Below, piece by piece: positions 61,845 through 64,000 of a DNA stretch of 64,000 nucleotides. Source of the DNA: MKSF01 sp037190225 (GTDB lineage Bacteria; Bacteroidota; Bacteroidia; Chitinophagales; Chitinophagaceae); the NCBI GenBank assembly GCA_037190225.1, contig JBBCJL010000009.1, positions 62,001 through 126,000 of the forward strand, given 5' to 3'. Every line of letters begins with the position of its first letter. The first letter of the stretch is position 1. The notes under the pieces were generated by a model. It had not been told where the DNA came from. It searched no databases and saw nothing but the letters and a program-made list of their open reading frames with translations. The translations under genes were made by a program, and so were the position numbers.

Positions 61845-62357
61845 TTAACCATTAAATACTTTTTTCAGGCTTACGTTACGCTGCTTGGCTACCTGAATGG
61901 GCTCGCGTAATTCGCTCAGCGCCTTTACTGTGGCTTTTACCACGTTGTGAGGATTTGCAGATCCCAGGGATTTAGCCAGTACGTCTGTGTAGCCTGCGGC
62001 TTCCAGTACGGCGCGCATGCTGCCCCCGGCCAGTACACCGGTACCTTTTGCGGCCGGCTTGATCAGTACTTTTGCAGCACCTGCCTTAGATAAGATATCG
62101 TGTGGTAAAGTACCGTTCATTACAGGCACTTTGATCAGGTTTTTCTTGGCATCATCGATACCTTTGGCAATAGCTTCCTGTACTTCCTTGGCCTTACCCA
62201 GACCCTGACCTACCACACCATTGCCGTTTCCTACCACTACCAGGGCGGAGAAACTAAATGCGCGACCACCTTTTGTGGTTTTAACAACGCGGTTGATGGC
62301 AACCACCTTGTCTGTTAATTCTGTTTCAGAACTTTTTACTCTGTTATTTTGAGACAT
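61845..62357 (-). CDS. rpsE: 30S ribosomal protein S5
   Basis: A 170-residue protein with the dsRBD-like N-domain ('ELTDKVVAINRVVKTTKGGR', 'AFSFSALVVVGNGNGVVGQG', 'KAKEVQEAIAKGIDDAKKNL') and the C-domain ('GTGVLAGGSMRAVLEAAGYT', 'KSLGSANPHNVVKATVKALS'). Placed at the mRNA entry site, affects decoding accuracy; the spectinomycin-loop region 'VKTTKGGRAFSF' is intact. Second gene of the block, 102 bp after rplR with two hairpins in the gap. Confidence 0.98.
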   Translation of the reverse strand: MSQNNRVKSSETELTDKVVAINRVVKTTKGGRAFSFSALVVVGNGNGVVGQGLGKAKEVQEAIAKGIDDAKKNLIKVPVMNGTLPHDILSKAGAAKVLIKPAAKGTGVLAGGSMRAVLEAAGYTDVLAKSLGSANPHNVVKATVKALSELREPIQVAKQRNVSLKKVFNG

Positions 62358-62376
62358 TTTTTAACTTTTGAATTTT

Positions 62377-62440
62377 CAGGGTACCGGACCCTGTGACCAA
62401 TAATACTTTTATTTAAAATATTCCAGCGCCTGTAGCGCTG
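62377..62440 (-). other. Two hairpins between rplR and rpsE
   Basis: CAGCGC-TACAG-GCGCTG (62440-62424) and CAGGGT-CCGGT-ACCCTG (62393-62377) on the minus strand, both perfect 6-bp stems. Neither has a T-run, so transcription should continue to rpsE. Confidence 0.45.
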
Positions 62441-62459
62441 AGATGCGGGAGCGGCCGGA

Positions 62460-62822
62460 TTAGAATTTCAGTCCGCCTTCACGTGCGCCGTCCGCCAGGG
62501 ATTTAACACGTCCGTGATACAGGTATCCGCCACGGTCAAAGATACATGTTTCAATACCTAAGGCCTGGGCTTTCTGCGCGATAGCCTTACCTACGAGGGC
62601 GGCGATCTCAGATTTGGTGCCTGTTGCTGCGGCGATATCTTTCTGACGGGAATTGGCAGCTGCCAGTGTAACTCCGCTTGCATCATCGATCAACTGAGCG
62701 TAGATGTCCTTGTTGGAACGGAAAACCGATAAGCGTGGTTTTGCTGAAGTTCCGTTTACATTTTTACGAATGCGCCAACGTAATTTCTGACGACGTAAAA
62801 CTGTTTTTGCTGTTTTAGCCAT
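62460..62822 (-). CDS. rplR: 50S ribosomal protein L18
   Basis: A 120-residue protein: 'KLRWRIRKNVNGTSAKPRLS', 'VFRSNKDIYAQLIDDASGVT', 'LVGKAIAQKAQALGIETCIF', 'DRGGYLYHGRVKSLADGARE', 'GGLKF' end. Binds 5S rRNA. It is the first gene of its transcription unit; upstream there is no rplF but a promoter and a ~150-nt leader, then a gene on the opposite strand. Confidence 0.98.
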   Translation of the reverse strand: MAKTAKTVLRRQKLRWRIRKNVNGTSAKPRLSVFRSNKDIYAQLIDDASGVTLAAANSRQKDIAAATGTKSEIAALVGKAIAQKAQALGIETCIFDRGGYLYHGRVKSLADGAREGGLKF

Positions 62823-63009
62823 TTTAAATTGTTTTGCACGGGCTCACCTTACGTTCAACATCAGGGCAATTATAAATGTACCTTTTTTACATGGATTATA
62901 GTCACCCATTGAAAGCTGTAAGACGGCTGCCGAAGGTTAATGATAAAAATAGACAATACGTCTAAATTAAATAAGGATGCAAAATTACTACATTATTCTG
63001 TTTATCAAA
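62823..63009 (-). promoter_or_regulatory. Promoter and leader of the isolated rplR-secY block
   Basis: Minus strand: TTTG (63009-63006), 18-nt spacer, TAATTTTG (62987-62980), an exact -7 box. Expected start near 62973 leaves a ~150-nt leader with a small ATGTA/TACAT hairpin (near 62878-62895). No piece of rplF is present in this gap. The rest, up to the plus-strand gene at 63150, is AT-rich and empty. Confidence 0.65.
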
Positions 63010-63149
63010 ATTTATTTTTTAAAATAATTATATTAACAATGCGTTATAGTAAGTATTTCCAAAAAAAATGTGTTCCTACCCAATAAAATATCACCTTTGT
63101 GCGTCTAATACTATTATACTGCCGGATATAAACCGGGTATCTTTCTTAT

Positions 63150-63479
63150 ATGAGTCCATACAGATTATACATAGCCAGGATAGTTTTCAAGCATCTGGAT
63201 CATCCCCAGGATTACATACTGTTCACCTATTGTATAGATGCCATTAATTATAAAGAGGCGTACCAGCGTGCGCTCATAGTGGCCAGCGAGCAGTTCGCCG
63301 AGCTCAATAAAAAAAGCCGTTACAGCTTTGTAGGCCTGCAGGAGCTGACACTGCTGAACAGCATACAGAGCGAAAATCAAAGATCCCTCATCTCCGATAA
63401 TGTGTCTGACGTGGACGAGGACGCGCTCAAGACCTACCATGACCAGCTGATCCTGAAGCTGAGCGACCTGAGCGTATAA
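63150..63479 (+). CDS. Small soluble protein of unknown function, DUF4288-like
   Basis: A 109-residue protein: 'MSPYRLYIARIVFKHLDHPQ', 'YILFTYCIDAINYKEAYQRA', 'YSFVGLQELTLLNSIQSENQ', 'DEDALKTYHDQLILKLSDLS'. The strand-strand-helix pattern at the start with 'A-x-x-x-K-E-A-x-x-x-A' recalls DUF4288, a short alpha/beta domain of unknown role. No signal peptide. It is divergent from the ribosomal block and has its own terminator, so it is monocistronic. Family call is tentative. Confidence 0.6.
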   Translation: MSPYRLYIARIVFKHLDHPQDYILFTYCIDAINYKEAYQRALIVASEQFAELNKKSRYSFVGLQELTLLNSIQSENQRSLISDNVSDVDEDALKTYHDQLILKLSDLSV

Positions 63480-63502
63480 GCCTGTAATTTTTCATACTTC
63501 TT

Positions 63503-63553
63503 AAACCATTTAAATACGTTATAGTCTATGTGTTTAAATGGTTTTTAATTTTT
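63503..63553 (+). terminator. Terminator after the 63150 gene
   Basis: AAACCATTTAAA (63503-63514) pairs perfectly with TTTAAATGGTTT (63533-63544), then TTAATTTTT. Confidence 0.75.
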
Positions 63554-63566
63554 AATGCGTTATTTT

Positions 63567-64000
63567 ATGAAAAGGATATTACTATTACTGCTGACCGGAA
63601 CATTGATACTGGCCCTGGCCTCCTGCCGCAGATATGCTCCTGCGCCCGTAGGACCACGCCTGGTAGCCTACCAGTATGTGGATGAATTCAATGATAACAG
63701 GGGCAACTGGGCTTTTGCCGATGGTCCCAACCTGGCATATGGCGTAATATCCGGTGGTACTTTCAAATTCGACTATAATGACGATGGTTCCCAGGCCTAT
63801 TATGTATCCAAGGATATTATCTTTAATATGGATGAGGATTTTACAGTGGAAACCAAGCTGGGTTCCGACAATACTTTCGGTCTCCTGATAGGCTATAATG
63901 CCTCCACGGGCAGCTACGGCTATTCCTTTACCATTGACTATAACGGAAAATATGCCTTATATGATGAGGGTGGTAACGGGTTCGGCAACCAGATCACCGA
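63567..64000 (+). CDS. Lipoprotein with concanavalin/LamG-like domain, cut by window edge
   Basis: Open from ATG 63567 to the window end (144 codons visible). Lipoprotein signal 'LLLLLTGTLILALASCRRYA' (lipobox LASC). The mature part opens with 'VDEFNDNRGNWAFADGPNLA', 'ISGGTFKFDYNDDGSQAYYV' and 'MDEDFTVETKLGSDNTFGLL', the 'DxFxDNxxxW' start and strand pattern of secreted concanavalin-A-like (LamG / 3-keto-disaccharide hydrolase-like) beta-sandwiches that bind glycans. The C-terminal part is outside the window, so any enzyme domain is unseen. Confidence 0.75.
   Translation, partial: MKRILLLLLTGTLILALASCRRYAPAPVGPRLVAYQYVDEFNDNRGNWAFADGPNLAYGVISGGTFKFDYNDDGSQAYYVSKDIIFNMDEDFTVETKLGSDNTFGLLIGYNASTGSYGYSFTIDYNGKYALYDEGGNGFGNQIT

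Overview
The window reads as chromosomal DNA of a member of the Bacteroidota, most likely in or near the Chitinophagaceae. The grounds are: several large secreted proteins ending in type IX secretion (T9SS) C-terminal sorting domains; many lipoproteins with a Cys lipobox; promoters of the Bacteroidota form (TTTG, about 19 nt, TAnnTTTG) in place of sigma70 boxes; few Shine-Dalgarno sequences; malate:quinone oxidoreductase; and a phosphosulfolactate-synthase homologue. The species call is inference; no 16S gene is present.

Left part (1-24 kb): a truncated T9SS type B protein, a structured RNA of 6S-like shape, two small helix-turn-helix regulators, a run of envelope proteins (YwqK/MORN lipoprotein, small lipoprotein, barrel-like protein), a small alarmone-hydrolase-like HD protein, a YqaE/Pmp3 peptide, a three-gene minus-strand envelope cassette (7387-9961), a DUF2383-type four-helix protein, a lipoprotein-anchored short-chain dehydrogenase, a beta-helix T9SS protein, a two-component operon with its own lipoprotein and membrane protein (14491-17085), then pepE, a secreted EEP-fold enzyme, aroE and tRNA-Arg(ACG).

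Middle (24-38 kb): two giant tandem paralogues (1465 and 1633 aa) built from RCC1 beta-propeller repeats, SdrD-B-like domains and a T9SS sorting domain, converging on a two-gene minus-strand operon of secreted proteins, one of which carries internal ~170-residue repeats and a calcium-binding thrombospondin type 3 segment.

Right part (38-64 kb): housekeeping. sbcD-sbcC run into an ATP-cone/Mrr-type nuclease; argS; an S41 protease; mqo; sucB; a sugar-phosphate isomerase-like gene followed by alanine dehydrogenase; yraN; an M23 peptidase; yajQ-lgt-KAS-like; dtd; a phosphosulfolactate synthase with a 51-residue Cys-rich partner; then rplR-rpsE-rpmD-rplO-secY. That ribosomal block is cut off from rplF on one side and from map/infA/rpmJ on the other, has its own promoter, and has unusually wide gaps filled with RNA hairpins. 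The gap before secY can fold two mutually exclusive ways, like an attenuator.

My best candidates for undescribed biology are the rplO-secY switch-like element, the 6S-like RNA with an alternative terminator fold, the three-gene envelope cassette, the Cys-rich peptide paired with phosphosulfolactate synthase, and the SbcCD-linked ATP-cone nuclease. No CRISPR array, intact insertion sequence or prophage was seen.
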